The position numbers and the translations under genes are program-made. From NCBI RefSeq assembly GCF_900163815.1, contig NZ_FUKO01000002.1:62001-126000 (forward strand): a stretch of DNA of 64,000 nucleotides, given 5' to 3'. The notes under the pieces are model-generated. The model ran no database searches. It had not been told where the DNA came from and saw nothing but the letters and a program-made list of their open reading frames with translations. Origin of the DNA: Microbacterium esteraromaticum (lineage in GTDB: Bacteria; Actinomycetota; Actinomycetes; Actinomycetales; Microbacteriaceae). Of this stretch, positions 1-9,339 are shown one piece after another. The stretch's first letter is position 1, and the number at the start of each line of letters is the position of its first letter.

Positions 1-606
1 GGAAGTAGTGACGACGGCGCCGGGTGCGTCGAGGATCATGTTGATCACGACGTGGGCGCCTTTCCCGGAACGGGGCGGCCCGATGAGGAGGATCGAGTCC
101 TCCACCGACGCCCACACCCCAGCACCCCGTGAGGTGCCGATCTGATAGCCGACATCGGTCGGGCGTGGATTCTCGAGCGAGGGGCGCAGATGCCCGGCAC
201 GGCGGAGTAGCGCTTTCTCTGACGCGGCGGCGGTGACGTCGCCACGGGTCGCGATTCCAACGATCCGATACGGGTCCGTCCGCGTGCGGCGTCCGTGTTC
301 CCGGATGGTCCGCCACACCCACCACCCGACAATGCCGAGCAGCGTGAGGAGAACGATGGCGGTGGCCCAGTATGCGACCGGGTTGAGTCCTTCCGCACCG
401 AGAACGGTGGCGGGGTCGCCAGGGTTGGTGAAGATCCCGACCCCGGCGTCGATCCCCGCTTTGGGTTGAGCCGTTCCGGTCACCCAGGCTGTGACAGACC
501 CCGCCCCCCGGAGGAGCGCTGCGAGACCGGCAACAGCGATCAGTCCTCCGAGGAGGATGTTGGTGAGCTCGTCCCCGAACGACCCCGACGATCGCGGCAC
601 ACTCAT
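1..606 (-). CDS. TraG/VirD4-like type IV coupling protein (N-terminal part)
   Basis: This is the N-terminal 202 codons of a coupling protein that runs off the left edge of the window. Such proteins are inner-membrane ATPases that bring the relaxase-DNA complex to the secretion channel. I translated the minus strand from the ATG at 606. There are two hydrophobic stretches (about residues 15-45 and 75-100), a basic juxtamembrane segment, and a P-loop GPPRSGKGAHVV near residue 180, the form typical of TraG/VirD4 proteins. The start overlaps the stop of the upstream gene as ATGA, so the two are probably translationally coupled. It is the last visible gene of the transfer operon. Family assignment is strong; the exact subfamily cannot be judged without the C-terminus. 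Confidence 0.85.
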   Translation of the reverse strand, partial: MSVPRSSGSFGDELTNILLGGLIAVAGLAALLRGAGSVTAWVTGTAQPKAGIDAGVGIFTNPGDPATVLGAEGLNPVAYWATAIVLLTLLGIVGWWVWRTIREHGRRTRTDPYRIVGIATRGDVTAAASEKALLRRAGHLRPSLENPRPTDVGYQIGTSRGAGVWASVEDSILLIGPPRSGKGAHVVINMILDAPGAVVTTS

Positions 607-1142
607 CGCAAGCGCACAACCGTGAGCGTGCCGGAGATCCGGCCGAACAAGATCGCCTCACGAGTCGGCGACGACGCGACCTGTTTCGGGGTGAGGAGAC
701 CACGGGCGGTCCCGTTGTGGGCGGCATCGCTGTGGGTGAGGATCACCGCGACCGCGACATCCTCTCCAGGCACAAACCCTTCGCCCTGGACGACCTGCAA
801 CTCGGTCGGAGCTGTGACGGCCGGTACAGCAGCGGAAGACGTGCCCAGTTCTGGTGCAGGCTGACGCCTCCGGGTGGGAACGATGATGTCGGTGAACACG
901 GTCCCATCCGCTTCGCGGACCTCGACCCTGACTGGAGTGCTTCGCTGGCTGGTGAGGGTGTCGAGGATCGCCGCGAACGCTTCACGTCTCCACGGTGGAG
1001 CGAACGGTTCCGGCAGGTGGCGCTCACCGTCGACAGTGACGGTCATGGTGCCGTCTTCGGCGACGGTCATCACGACGGACGGTAACATCACCGGAGCCTG
1101 ATCGGTCTCGGTGGGTGTGCGCTTGTAGCGGGGGCGGGTCAT
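603..1142 (-). CDS. Conserved transfer-operon protein, unknown function
   Basis: A 179-aa soluble protein starting MTRPRYKRTPTE. An upstream in-frame start would lie inside the VirB4-like gene and is unlikely. The chosen ATG overlaps the stop of the upstream ATPase gene (ATGA), and its own stop overlaps the coupling-protein start. The protein has no signal peptide or membrane segment. The centre is rich in charged residues and the C-terminal half reads like a small beta-rich domain. I do not recognise a family. Its position between the VirB4-like and VirD4-like ATPases suggests an accessory role in the secretion apparatus, but that is context only. Confidence 0.7.
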   Translation of the reverse strand: MTRPRYKRTPTETDQAPVMLPSVVMTVAEDGTMTVTVDGERHLPEPFAPPWRREAFAAILDTLTSQRSTPVRVEVREADGTVFTDIIVPTRRRQPAPELGTSSAAVPAVTAPTELQVVQGEGFVPGEDVAVAVILTHSDAAHNGTARGLLTPKQVASSPTREAILFGRISGTLTVVRLR

Positions 1143-2689
1143 CAGGATTCTTCCTGATCGTTCGAGATTCCCGAAGGAACGTCGAGATCGCTGATCTTGC
1201 GGGCTATCTCTGTCATGCGGGTGGTGGTATCGAACGCGGCGAGCTCGGCCGGGTGGAGCTGATGCTGCACGACGAACGATCGGTCCTTGATCCGCCACAG
1301 CCCCTGCCCTGTCCCGAGTCCGGGGAGGAGCTTCTGTTCAGTGCCGGTCAGCCCGAGCGCGGCGGCGGTCGAGCCAAGCTGGTCGGCTTCCTGCCGGTAG
1401 ACGATCCTCGTCTCCGCATTCGCCAACAGCGATGAGGCCAGTGCGCGCATAGCGGAACCCTGGTCGCCCACATTGTCGAGGTCGCTCAGTTTGTGGAAGA
1501 TCAGCATGTTGGCGATCCCGAAATGCCTCGACATTCGCCACTGGGCGTCCATCCGTCGAAGGAGCGCCGGGTAGGCCATGAGTCGCCAGGCTTCGTCGTA
1601 GATCACCCACCGTTGTCCGCCGTTCGGGTCCGAGAGCGCCGATTCCATCCACGCCGACGAACAGGTCATCAGCACTGAAAGCAGGGTGCTGTTCTCCGCG
1701 ACCCTCGATAGGTCGAGACTGACCATCGGCAACGATGGATCGAACCTGACGGTCGACGGTCCGTCGAAGAGTCCTTGGAGGTCCCCGGCGACGAGGCGAC
1801 GGAGGGCGTGGCCAACGAGGCGTCCGTCTTCGGCGAGACGACCGTCCTCATCATCGGCCGGGTTTGGTGCGAGGATGCGGTCGACGACCATCGGCAGGAT
1901 CGGCACCTCCGCCGATCGGACAGCGTCTCGGAGGGCGAGGTCGATCGCGGTGTGCTCCAACGGCGACAACGCCCGATCCAGCACAGTCTCCGCCAGCGCG
2001 CCGATCAGGTCGCGGCGGCGGGAGGCAACCTGCATCGCCCACTCCACATCCGACACGGTGGACGGCCGATGGCCTTCATCGAGGGGGTTCAGCCGGTTGG
2101 ACAGGCCATGGCCGAGGACGATCGCTTTCCCGCCGACCGCTTCGGCAACCGCCGTGTGCTCTCCTTTCGGGTCACCGGGAACATAGACCCGGCGCCCGAA
2201 CGGGAGCGAGCGTGTGTAGAGGGACTTCGCTAGGGAAGATTTCCCGGAGCCGACGATGCCGGCAAGTACCACGTTCGGGGCGGTGATGAGCCCTTGCTGG
2301 TAGAGCACCCACGGGTCGTAGACGAACGAACCACCAGAGTAGAGGTCTTGGCCGACGAAGACACCAGAGGAGCCAAGGCCGCCTTCGGCCAGGAACGGGT
2401 ATTGCCCCGCCAGCGTGGCGGAAGTGTCCTGGTGCTTCGGGAGGCGGAGACGACCCGGAGTCCGCAACGCCGCAGGGCCAGACTCGCCAGCGGAGGGCAG
2501 GTAGGTCGTGTTCCGGCGCTCGGCCTGCTCCGCATCCCGCCTGGCCTTCGCCTGGGCCTTCCGCGCATCGCGGGCGGTACTCTCAATGCGGGTGGCAGCC
2601 TTCTGGCGGGCCTTGCGGTGCCGGCGGTGTTCCCCTTCCGGGCCGACCAACACCGCCGTGTGCAGCCGTCCCTCATCTGTCCCGGTCAC
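1142..2689 (-). CDS. VirB4/TraC-like conjugation ATPase
   Basis: A 515-aa ATPase of the kind found in actinobacterial conjugative elements, expected at the cytoplasmic face of the channel where it powers assembly or substrate transfer. The first 60 residues are a highly basic, Arg/Ala-rich helix. The P-loop GIVGSGKSSLAKSL is near residue 144 and a Walker B segment WVIYDEAW is near residue 360, followed by the MSRHFGIANMLIFHKLSDL region typical of VirB4/HerA-like motor domains. It starts with GTG overlapping the stop of the upstream gene. It is shorter than proteobacterial VirB4 (about 800 aa), because the N-terminal VirB4 domain is reduced in this group. Confidence 0.85.
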   Translation of the reverse strand: MTGTDEGRLHTAVLVGPEGEHRRHRKARQKAATRIESTARDARKAQAKARRDAEQAERRNTTYLPSAGESGPAALRTPGRLRLPKHQDTSATLAGQYPFLAEGGLGSSGVFVGQDLYSGGSFVYDPWVLYQQGLITAPNVVLAGIVGSGKSSLAKSLYTRSLPFGRRVYVPGDPKGEHTAVAEAVGGKAIVLGHGLSNRLNPLDEGHRPSTVSDVEWAMQVASRRRDLIGALAETVLDRALSPLEHTAIDLALRDAVRSAEVPILPMVVDRILAPNPADDEDGRLAEDGRLVGHALRRLVAGDLQGLFDGPSTVRFDPSLPMVSLDLSRVAENSTLLSVLMTCSSAWMESALSDPNGGQRWVIYDEAWRLMAYPALLRRMDAQWRMSRHFGIANMLIFHKLSDLDNVGDQGSAMRALASSLLANAETRIVYRQEADQLGSTAAALGLTGTEQKLLPGLGTGQGLWRIKDRSFVVQHQLHPAELAAFDTTTRMTEIARKISDLDVPSGISNDQEES

Positions 2690-3831
2690 AGCGCCACCCC
2701 CCGCCCCGACGACGCGGATGCGCCCGGCCTCCGAGCGAACCAGTCAGTCGCCCCTGCACCGGCCGCGCGTGCCGGTGCAGTCCGCTCGACGCTCCGTGCG
2801 AGTGCGGTGGTGTCGATACCGAGGAGTCCCTCGTCGGGTACCGCGTCGTGTGCACGGAGCAGGGAGACATGCCCGAGGAAGGGGTTGTAAGTGAGGGCAT
2901 AGGTGTCTTTGACCGCCACCCGGTCCAGCGGCCCAGACGGGGGTTCGTCGTAGACGTACCCGTTCTCGAGCGCAGCCTGCACGGTCTCGTCCCCGAAGTC
3001 GTAACCTGCCAGGTCCTTGATGGCAGTTTCAGTCCCGTCACGGTCGATGACATCCAATACCCGGTCGGCGTCCTCGCCTTGGAGGAACACAACGCTGATC
3101 CACCGCCGCCCGCCCGCCGATGTTTGCGGGTCGTGATCGACCAGAGCGGCGAACGCGCCGGGGTCCTGGCGGGCGGCGTCGGCCACCCAATCCGGGAACG
3201 CACCCTCGTTGTCGGTGTGTTGGCCGGGATAGTCGATCGCGTACTGGCGTGCCTCACCTGCCGCGGAGAGGAACACGGCGAGCTCCCGGAGCGCCCGCTC
3301 AGGTGAGACGGGCGCGCCGGTCCCGGTGAACAAGTCCCGCCCCTCGACCGTCTGCCCGGCGGCAGTGTCGTGGATGCTGTAGGCGTAGCGCTGGTGCTCG
3401 CCCAGCGGGGTATCTGGCCACACCGTCAGCGTGAGTGTCCCTGCCTGAACGGTGGCGCGCACACCACCATCGAGGGGTTCGGGCGCGGGGTGCCAGGCGA
3501 TACGGCCGGAGTGTGACATCGCCTGATCGACCCGGTCATGCACCGCATCGAGCAGGGTGCCCGCCTGGTGCAGCTCATCCGCAGCCGCCAGGGCCGCGGT
3601 TGCGCCGGCAGTCTGGTTGCCGGCGTCATCGTGCGCGCGGGAACGGCCGCCGATGTGGGCGGCGGCGAGCTGGTCGAGTACCTGCCTGAGTGACCGCACT
3701 CCGGCGAGCAGTTCACCGAGCACCGGGTAGGTCTCGGCAGGGTCATCGAACGTGCGGGTTGCGTGGGCGAGGCCACGCAACGCGGTGGACGCCTCAGTGG
3801 CGTCCTCTACGGGATTATCGAAGGTCGGCAT
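2686..3831 (-). CDS. Conserved actinobacterial plasmid/ICE protein, unknown function
   Basis: A 381-aa soluble acidic protein. Residues 1-120 are helical and Ala-rich, resembling small N-terminal modules seen in actinobacterial plasmid proteins. The rest is a mixed alpha/beta region with several Asp/Gly-rich turns, and the C-terminus is Ala/Arg-rich. No catalytic motif is evident. The gene lies between the PrgI-type membrane protein and the VirB4-like ATPase and overlaps the latter's start by 4 bp, so it is co-translated with the secretion genes. A structural or regulatory role in transfer is an inference from position. Confidence 0.7.
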   Translation of the reverse strand: MPTFDNPVEDATEASTALRGLAHATRTFDDPAETYPVLGELLAGVRSLRQVLDQLAAAHIGGRSRAHDDAGNQTAGATAALAAADELHQAGTLLDAVHDRVDQAMSHSGRIAWHPAPEPLDGGVRATVQAGTLTLTVWPDTPLGEHQRYAYSIHDTAAGQTVEGRDLFTGTGAPVSPERALRELAVFLSAAGEARQYAIDYPGQHTDNEGAFPDWVADAARQDPGAFAALVDHDPQTSAGGRRWISVVFLQGEDADRVLDVIDRDGTETAIKDLAGYDFGDETVQAALENGYVYDEPPSGPLDRVAVKDTYALTYNPFLGHVSLLRAHDAVPDEGLLGIDTTALARSVERTAPARAAGAGATDWFARRPGASASSGRGVAL

Positions 3832-3883
3832 GATCGGAACTCCTCACAAGGGGGACGGACGGTTAGTGGGCAGGTGGGAAGGG

Positions 3884-5344
3884 CTATACCGGTCGGCACA
3901 GCGGCAGCGCGGCGGCAGTGAACGCCTGGGCCTGCTGCCCGACCAGCCGGCGGGTCTCACAGGAGGCTTGGATCGCGGCTTGCTCGACCGCAGCGACGGC
4001 GGCGTCGAGCTCATCGACAGTCGGTGCGGAGATCGAGACGAGGCCGGAGACGCGCAGGACGCCGTGTCCGGCGGTCAGATCGGCCTCCTGCTGCAGCACG
4101 TCGTCTAACTCCGCCGACGAGGAGGCGTCCTCGACTTGCCCGATCTTGCGGCGCTGGGTGGCATCACTGATGAGCTCGGTCTTCTTCTTCCGCAAGTCTC
4201 GTGCGGCCTGGTCGGCGCGCACTGGGATGTAATGCAGGGCGAGGGTGCGGAGGATGCCGTTGGACAGCACCAAGGGGGCGAGGAAGCCGGGATAGACCTG
4301 GGAGCGGGGCCACTCGGTGATCCACAGCACCGCGTGATGTGCGCTGTCGGAGTGCAGCCGGTCCCAGGTCTCGGTGACCGCGACCGGCCCCGCAGTGGCA
4401 AGGTCTCGCCCGAGGGTGCCGTGGCGCTCCAGGGCGGGAGCGGCGGCGGGATCGTAGGCCGAGCGGAGGATGACGGCGACCTCGCCGGGGGTGAGCCACC
4501 CGGTCGAGGTCAACTCCGCCGCCCGCAGCGCCGTGGTCAGCGTGATCATCTCCTGCCGCAGCACCGCCGCCGCGCCCCGAATCCCACCGCCGCTGGTTCT
4601 GATCTGCCGAGTCGCGGCCTTCATGTCCAACGTGAGGCTGATGGTGGTGGCGTGGCGTTCCCCGGCGGGGCCAGCCCGTTCTATCAGCTCTTGGTAGGTG
4701 GTCGCGGCCCAGGAGCCGTCGTCGGTGCCGTGGGTGCGCCACCACTCCGCCAGGCCGGTACCCGAATCCGGCAGGGTCCGCTCGGACACCTGGATGCGGG
4801 CGATTCTCCCGGACCGGCACGCGGCAGCCAGCACGCGCCCCCACCCGGAGACGCGGCGCTGCTGCTCGCCAGGGTCAAGGAGCACGAACGCCGGATGCGA
4901 GATGCCCAGGATGACCGTGAGCGTCTGGGCGTGGGGGTCATGGATCATCGCAGCCCCGGTCTCGGGGTCCTCCCACTCCCGCAACGGGGCCGAATCACCC
5001 GGCAGGGCGAGGGTTCCGGCGGGGCGAGGCTTGACGACCCGGCGGCGGTAGATGAGCTGCCCGAGGTAGGTGCGGCCGGCCCAGCGGGTGAGGATCGGTA
5101 CCCACTCGATGAGCTTCCTACCCCCTGCCGGGATTACGGCGAGGAGGGCAGCGCCGGCCCAGACCGGGGAGGTCCAGGCCAGACCCATGCCGCCTGTGGT
5201 GTAGAGGGAGGCGACCACGGTGAGGATCGCGATACCGAGGGCGATCAGTTGCGGCAGGGACAGGCCGAGCATGATTCCCCGCTTGGTGAGGCGGGAGAAC
5301 TGCACCGGCGACAACGGAGAGTCGGTGTGCGTGGTGGTGGCCAT
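3884..5344 (-). CDS. PrgI/SCO6880-family membrane protein of the transfer channel
   Basis: A 486-aa protein starting MATTTHTDSPLSPVQFSRL at the ATG at 5344. The open frame extends upstream, but that part is low-complexity sequence inside the TrbL-like gene. Two membrane segments lie at about residues 30-75 (GLSLPQLIALGIAILTVVA and a second helix), which is the PrgI-like N-terminal pattern. A large cytoplasmic domain follows, with AWRT/SCO6880-like features but no P-loop that I can see. In Gram-positive transfer systems this protein sits beside the VirB4 ATPase and anchors it to the membrane. The stop is 52 bp upstream of the next gene and the start is 4 bp after the TrbL-like gene. Confidence 0.8.
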   Translation of the reverse strand: MATTTHTDSPLSPVQFSRLTKRGIMLGLSLPQLIALGIAILTVVASLYTTGGMGLAWTSPVWAGAALLAVIPAGGRKLIEWVPILTRWAGRTYLGQLIYRRRVVKPRPAGTLALPGDSAPLREWEDPETGAAMIHDPHAQTLTVILGISHPAFVLLDPGEQQRRVSGWGRVLAAACRSGRIARIQVSERTLPDSGTGLAEWWRTHGTDDGSWAATTYQELIERAGPAGERHATTISLTLDMKAATRQIRTSGGGIRGAAAVLRQEMITLTTALRAAELTSTGWLTPGEVAVILRSAYDPAAAPALERHGTLGRDLATAGPVAVTETWDRLHSDSAHHAVLWITEWPRSQVYPGFLAPLVLSNGILRTLALHYIPVRADQAARDLRKKKTELISDATQRRKIGQVEDASSSAELDDVLQQEADLTAGHGVLRVSGLVSISAPTVDELDAAVAAVEQAAIQASCETRRLVGQQAQAFTAAALPLCRPV

Positions 5345-5348
5345 CGGT

Positions 5349-6737
5349 TCATTCCTTCCCGGACGGCTTCGAAGATGGCGGCGGCGCGGGCTGCGACTGG
5401 CGTGGCGCAGATAACGTCGGCGGGGTGGTCGCGGCGGGGTTAGCCTGTGCCGGCGGGACCGGCGGCGGGGATGACGGTTCGGCGGCGGCTCCGGCGTGGC
5501 TCTCCGCAGCGCCGCCCATCGCAGCGCCTGCCTTCGGGCCGGCGGTCGCGGCACCCTTGACCACCGCACCGCCGACGACCACAGCCGCACCAACAGGTCC
5601 CGCGGCTGCGCCAGCCCCCGCGCCGGCTCCGGCACTCGCACCTGCTCCACCGGACGAAGCCGCTGCGCCCCCTGCGGTCCCGGTCGATCCCGCACCCGCC
5701 GATGCCGCAGGCGTCGCCGCGCCACTGCCGCCCGCAGTGCCGCCGGTTTTGGTTCCGGGGTCGCTGCCGCCGTCGAGGACCTTCTTCGCGGTGTCGCCCT
5801 GGGGTGCGGACGGCACCGGGACGGGACGGTTCAGCGCCGACTTCGCCTCCTGCTCCGAGCTCATCGCGTGGTACATGTCGAAGCCGACGAATGACAGGAA
5901 CTTGTAGGTGATGTACGGGGCGAACGCGGCGATGAACATCAACACCACGCCCGCGATCGGGTCGCTGATGGAGGCGAGGTCCGCCTCGATGGGGGCGCTC
6001 ACCTGACCAATCGCGACGAGGAAGATCACGACGAGAACGAGCTTGGAGAAGATCAGGGCGATCACGAACGCCGCCCACTTGCCGAACCATCCCTTGGTCG
6101 CATCCCACGTCGCCCCGGCCAGCGCGATAGGTCCAAAGACAATGGCGACGAGCAGCAGGGCCTTGCGGATCAGCAGGGAGAACCAGACGATCGCGGCCGC
6201 GGAGATGGCGAGGCCGGCGAGAAAGATGGTCAGGATCGCGCCGACGCCGGGGGCGGCGATGTTGATGCCGGCAAGTCCGGTGGCGAGGAGCCCGATCTGG
6301 GTTCCCATTCCTTCCATCGTGTTTCCGGTGGCCTGGACAATCCCGACCGCGAGCTGGTCAGTGATTTCCAAAAGCAGCGCGGTGAGCGTGATGACGAGGA
6401 ACGATCCCAGCACGGACTTGGCAAGTCCCAGGGCGGCGCGGGACAGGGCGGTGGGGTCGCGGTGGATGAGGCCGGTGATGAGTTGGAGGCAGAAGAACAC
6501 CAGCATCACGAAGATCGCGACGCCGAACAGGACGTTGTAAACGCCGACGTACTCCGGGCTGGTGACATCGACGAGGGTGGTGGTGTCGAGCACCGACCAC
6601 ACCGCCTCGAACAGCCAGGCGGCGGCTCCGGCCATCGCCTGACCGAGCCAGTCGAACGGGGCTGCGATCAGGGAGGCGGTCGCCTCGCCCACGGCATCGC
6701 AGACGCTGGAGATGACCGGGACGTCGCACACGCTCAT
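5349..6737 (-). CDS. TrbL/VirB6-like channel membrane protein
   Basis: A 462-aa polytopic protein. Hydrophobic segments at about residues 60-85, 100-125, 145-165, 165-200, 225-250 and 265-290 give the TrbL/VirB6 pattern of the inner-membrane pore of type IV secretion systems. A conserved-looking SLLIRKALLLVAIVFGPIAL stretch is near residue 190. From about residue 310 the tail is low-complexity Gly/Ala/Pro/Ser, cytoplasmic or disordered. The antisense strand of this tail gives long spurious open frames. The gene is in the middle of the transfer operon, 37 bp after the first small membrane-protein gene. Confidence 0.85.
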   Translation of the reverse strand: MSVCDVPVISSVCDAVGEATASLIAAPFDWLGQAMAGAAAWLFEAVWSVLDTTTLVDVTSPEYVGVYNVLFGVAIFVMLVFFCLQLITGLIHRDPTALSRAALGLAKSVLGSFLVITLTALLLEITDQLAVGIVQATGNTMEGMGTQIGLLATGLAGINIAAPGVGAILTIFLAGLAISAAAIVWFSLLIRKALLLVAIVFGPIALAGATWDATKGWFGKWAAFVIALIFSKLVLVVIFLVAIGQVSAPIEADLASISDPIAGVVLMFIAAFAPYITYKFLSFVGFDMYHAMSSEQEAKSALNRPVPVPSAPQGDTAKKVLDGGSDPGTKTGGTAGGSGAATPAASAGAGSTGTAGGAAASSGGAGASAGAGAGAGAAAGPVGAAVVVGGAVVKGAATAGPKAGAAMGGAAESHAGAAAEPSSPPPVPPAQANPAATTPPTLSAPRQSQPAPPPSSKPSGKE

Positions 6738-6774
6738 CGAGAACCACCGGGAGAGGGCTGGGTTTGGGTGGTCA

Positions 6775-7044
6775 TCAGACGGCCTGCCCGACGCCCCAGA
6801 AGAAGTTGATGAGCGTCACCGCTGCGCCGCAGATGATCGCTGCCCCGCAGGAGACGAGGACGCCGACTTTGCCTCGGCTTGCGAGGTGCGGGTTGGAGCT
6901 GTTCGCGCCGAAACCCCACACGATCGCGCTGATGATGAGCGCAAGGACGCTGAGGATGAGGCCGACGGTCATGACGGCGCCGACGATGATGCGCAGTTGC
7001 TCGATACCGGGAAGGCCGGACGAGTTGGGGTCGATGTCGATCAC
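6775..7044 (-). CDS. Small two-helix membrane protein (DUF6112-like)
   Basis: An 89-aa protein starting VIDIDPNSSGLPGIEQLRII at a GTG, with two membrane helices (about residues 18-45 and 60-85). It closely resembles the next gene upstream in architecture: a short acidic N-terminus ending in a Leu-Arg-Ile/Ala-Ile-Val-Gly motif, helix, polar loop, helix. The pair fills the position that VirB2/VirB3-like small subunits occupy in other type IV systems. I recall NCBI naming such actinobacterial proteins DUF6112. The pilin-like role is an inference. Confidence 0.8.
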   Translation of the reverse strand: MIDIDPNSSGLPGIEQLRIIVGAVMTVGLILSVLALIISAIVWGFGANSSNPHLASRGKVGVLVSCGAAIICGAAVTLINFFWGVGQAV

Positions 7045-7121
7045 AGTGCTGCTCCCTTGACGAGTCGAGATGGGTTCTCGGCTGTCAGGTGCACACCTCG
7101 CCCCTCGCGGGCGCGACCTGG

Positions 7122-7388
7122 CTAGAGGCCGGTGCCGATGTCGAGGAGGAAGTTGACCCAGGCGACTCCCGCGCCGGCCAACGCTGCGGCGCCGAGGGAG
7201 ACCCAGAGGCCGGTGCGGGCTTTGGTGGCTGCCTGGTGGTTGCCGTTGGAGGAGGCGATAGCCCACACGATGGCGCAGACGATGAGCATGAGCACGGCGA
7301 TGACGAGGACGAACATCAGCAACGCACCGACGATCGCGCGCAAGTCGGAGGCACCGCCGACGCCGCCGAAGTCTGGGAACACATCCAT
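7122..7388 (-). CDS. Small two-helix membrane protein (DUF6112-like)
   Basis: An 88-aa protein starting MDVFPDFGGVGGASDLRAIV, with two membrane helices and a Lys/Arg-containing loop between them. It is a paralogue of the downstream 89-aa protein: both share the LRxIVGALxxxxL...IxxAIVWxxxSxxxN...A pattern. The ATG overlaps the stop of the upstream peptidoglycan hydrolase gene (ATGA). Two tandem copies suggest a gene duplication that provides two related subunits of one membrane assembly. Confidence 0.8.
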   Translation of the reverse strand: MDVFPDFGGVGGASDLRAIVGALLMFVLVIAVLMLIVCAIVWAIASSNGNHQAATKARTGLWVSLGAAALAGAGVAWVNFLLDIGTGL

Positions 7389-8560
7389 CACGCACCTCCC
7401 GCGGTACAGGTCGCGGGGGCAGTACCGCCGCCGCTGAGGCCTTCGGCGCCATGGTCGGCGAGCCAGGCGGTGCCATCGACGGCGGGTTGTCCTTGCCCGC
7501 CGGGGTGGATTTCCAAGTGCAGGTGTGGGCCAGTGGAGCGGCCGGAGGAGCCGACATCTCCGATGTGCTGGCCCGCGGTGACCGACATGCCTTCGGTGAC
7601 GTGGATGCCGGTCTCCCACATGTGTGCGTAGTACGACGCGACCCGCTCGCCCCGGACGGTGTGCTCGATGATGATGAGCCCGCCGAAGCCGCCGCTGTAC
7701 CCGGCGTGCACGACCACCCCGTCCGCGACGGCAAGGATCGCGGTGCCGTCCGCGGCGGCGAGGTCGGAGCCGGAGTGGAAGGCGCGCTCCCCAGTGAACG
7801 GGTCGGTACGCCACCCGAAGCTGTCGGTGTCCACCCACGTCCCTTCGGGGAGGGGGAACACGATGCGGGTGGTCTCCGGCACCACCGGTGTCCCGCCTCC
7901 ACCTCCGCCAGTGTTTGGCGGGCGGGTGAGGGCCGCGAGGATCGCTTCGGCGACGGGCTGATAGTTCTGATACCTGTCCGGGTACCCCGATACCTCCACC
8001 GCTTGCGCGGCCTCGCCGGGATCGAGTTGCTGCCAGTCGGGAATGTCCAGCAAACCCCGTGGCGAGGGGTAGTTCGGTCCGGTCGATCCGCCGTAGAACG
8101 CCCTGGCCTGATAGTGCGGGTCCATCAGTTCGGACACGGTGCCCCACCCGGACTGAGGGCGCATCTGAAACAAGCCCAGCGAGTCATGATCCGACCCGTT
8201 GCCATCATTGGGGTAGTTCCCCGATTCAGGGTAAGTGCCGGTGTTGGCGAGCATCCGCAGAGTGGATTCGGTGAGCGCGGCCATGAGCGCGATGACCACA
8301 CCGGGCCGTCCGACACTGGCTGTCTGCGAGCCTGTGGTGATGATCGTGGCGGCGTGCGTGAGCTGCTGCCGGTTCAACGTGATCGTTTCCCCGTTACGGG
8401 TGGTCGCAGTCAAGGAGTCCGGGATCGGTCCGACGATCAGCGAGCCCGGTGCGCACGCGGCGATCGCCGATGTGTTCGCCAGGGTCGCCACGCCGATCAG
8501 CACGGTGGAGGGGGCCAGGAACAGCAGGGCGACCGCGAGGGCGGCGAGCTTCTTCATCAT
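7388..8560 (-). CDS. Bifunctional cell-wall hydrolase: lysozyme-like domain plus M23 peptidase
   Basis: A 390-aa exported protein expected to open the peptidoglycan for the transfer apparatus. Residues 1-30 are a signal peptide or N-terminal anchor (MMKK then a hydrophobic run). Residues about 80-160 form a lysozyme-like transglycosylase domain with a candidate catalytic Glu in ALTESTLRML and a GLFQMRP motif. A Gly-rich linker (GGGGGG) follows. Residues about 230-370 form an M23 metallopeptidase domain with the zinc ligands HSGSDLA and HLHLE. Both domains look complete. It is the usual hydrolase of Gram-positive conjugation operons. Confidence 0.9.
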   Translation of the reverse strand: MMKKLAALAVALLFLAPSTVLIGVATLANTSAIAACAPGSLIVGPIPDSLTATTRNGETITLNRQQLTHAATIITTGSQTASVGRPGVVIALMAALTESTLRMLANTGTYPESGNYPNDGNGSDHDSLGLFQMRPQSGWGTVSELMDPHYQARAFYGGSTGPNYPSPRGLLDIPDWQQLDPGEAAQAVEVSGYPDRYQNYQPVAEAILAALTRPPNTGGGGGGTPVVPETTRIVFPLPEGTWVDTDSFGWRTDPFTGERAFHSGSDLAAADGTAILAVADGVVVHAGYSGGFGGLIIIEHTVRGERVASYYAHMWETGIHVTEGMSVTAGQHIGDVGSSGRSTGPHLHLEIHPGGQGQPAVDGTAWLADHGAEGLSGGGTAPATCTAGGA

Positions 8561-8575
8561 GACGGCTCACCCCGT

Positions 8576-9265
8576 TCAGTGCAGCGGGTTGTCGAGCTGA
8601 GAGAGCCGCAACAACTCGCACAGCCCGGCACCCCGGACCGGCACGGGCGGGGTGCAGACGATGAACACCGTGAACGCGACCGGACGCGACGCCTCGACCG
8701 GTTCGGTGTCCCAGGTGCCGTCGCGATGCCGGGTGCCCGAGATGGTGTACGCGACGGCTCCTTCGGGAATCTGGCCTGGCGCCGCCTGCGACACCGCGGT
8801 CTCCCACGATTCGGGGATGACAGCGGCGTCGATGGTGAGCCACTGGCGGGTCTGATACTGACGCAGCTGTGCCCACGCCTGCGCAGCCGGGAGGTAGGAG
8901 CGCACGTCACCTGCCAGCGCCTCAGCTTCTTCCCCTGCAGCCACATCCGCGAGCACCTGCGCATACTCGGACGGTGCGTATCCGGTGGCGGTGTCCCATG
9001 TGAACAGCGCCTCGGCGACCGCACGGGCGAACGCTTCCGGGCCGCCACCGCGCGGCACCGAAGCCGGCCCGTCGCGGCGGGCATTGGTGAGTGGGCTGGT
9101 GGCGGCAGGTGACGGATCGGTGGGAGTGGTGTCGGTTTGTGGTGCAGGTCCGCGCAGCAGACCATAAATGCCGACGCCCACCAGCAGGAGTAGGACGAGG
9201 CCGCCGGCGATAGTGGCGATCAGCAGACGGCGGCGACGACGATCATCAGTGGTGGCGGGGTCCAT
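8576..9265 (-). CDS. Single-pass membrane protein, VirB8/TcpC-like candidate
   Basis: A 229-aa protein with a short basic cytoplasmic N-terminus (MDPATTDDRRRRRL), one membrane helix at about residues 14-37, a Pro/Thr/Ser linker and an extracytoplasmic mixed alpha/beta domain of about 150 residues. That layout and its location beside the hydrolase gene fit TcpC/VirB8-type proteins, which bridge the channel components. Sequence similarity in this family is low and I see no decisive motif. I chose the ATG at 9265 because longer frames lack a plausible start and run into low-complexity sequence. Confidence 0.7.
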   Translation of the reverse strand: MDPATTDDRRRRRLLIATIAGGLVLLLLVGVGIYGLLRGPAPQTDTTPTDPSPAATSPLTNARRDGPASVPRGGGPEAFARAVAEALFTWDTATGYAPSEYAQVLADVAAGEEAEALAGDVRSYLPAAQAWAQLRQYQTRQWLTIDAAVIPESWETAVSQAAPGQIPEGAVAYTISGTRHRDGTWDTEPVEASRPVAFTVFIVCTPPVPVRGAGLCELLRLSQLDNPLH

Positions 9266-9339
9266 GCGCGGGTCCTCCCAGGAACAGGCAGAAAGGTGGT
9301 CGCCAGGAAGGTGCGCACCCCCGCCCAGGCACGAGGAGG

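Noticed and set aside
5425..5907. An Ala/Pro-rich open frame opposite the TrbL-like gene tail
   Set aside because: It is the complement of the Gly/Ala-rich low-complexity tail of the membrane protein, typical of high-GC shadow frames.
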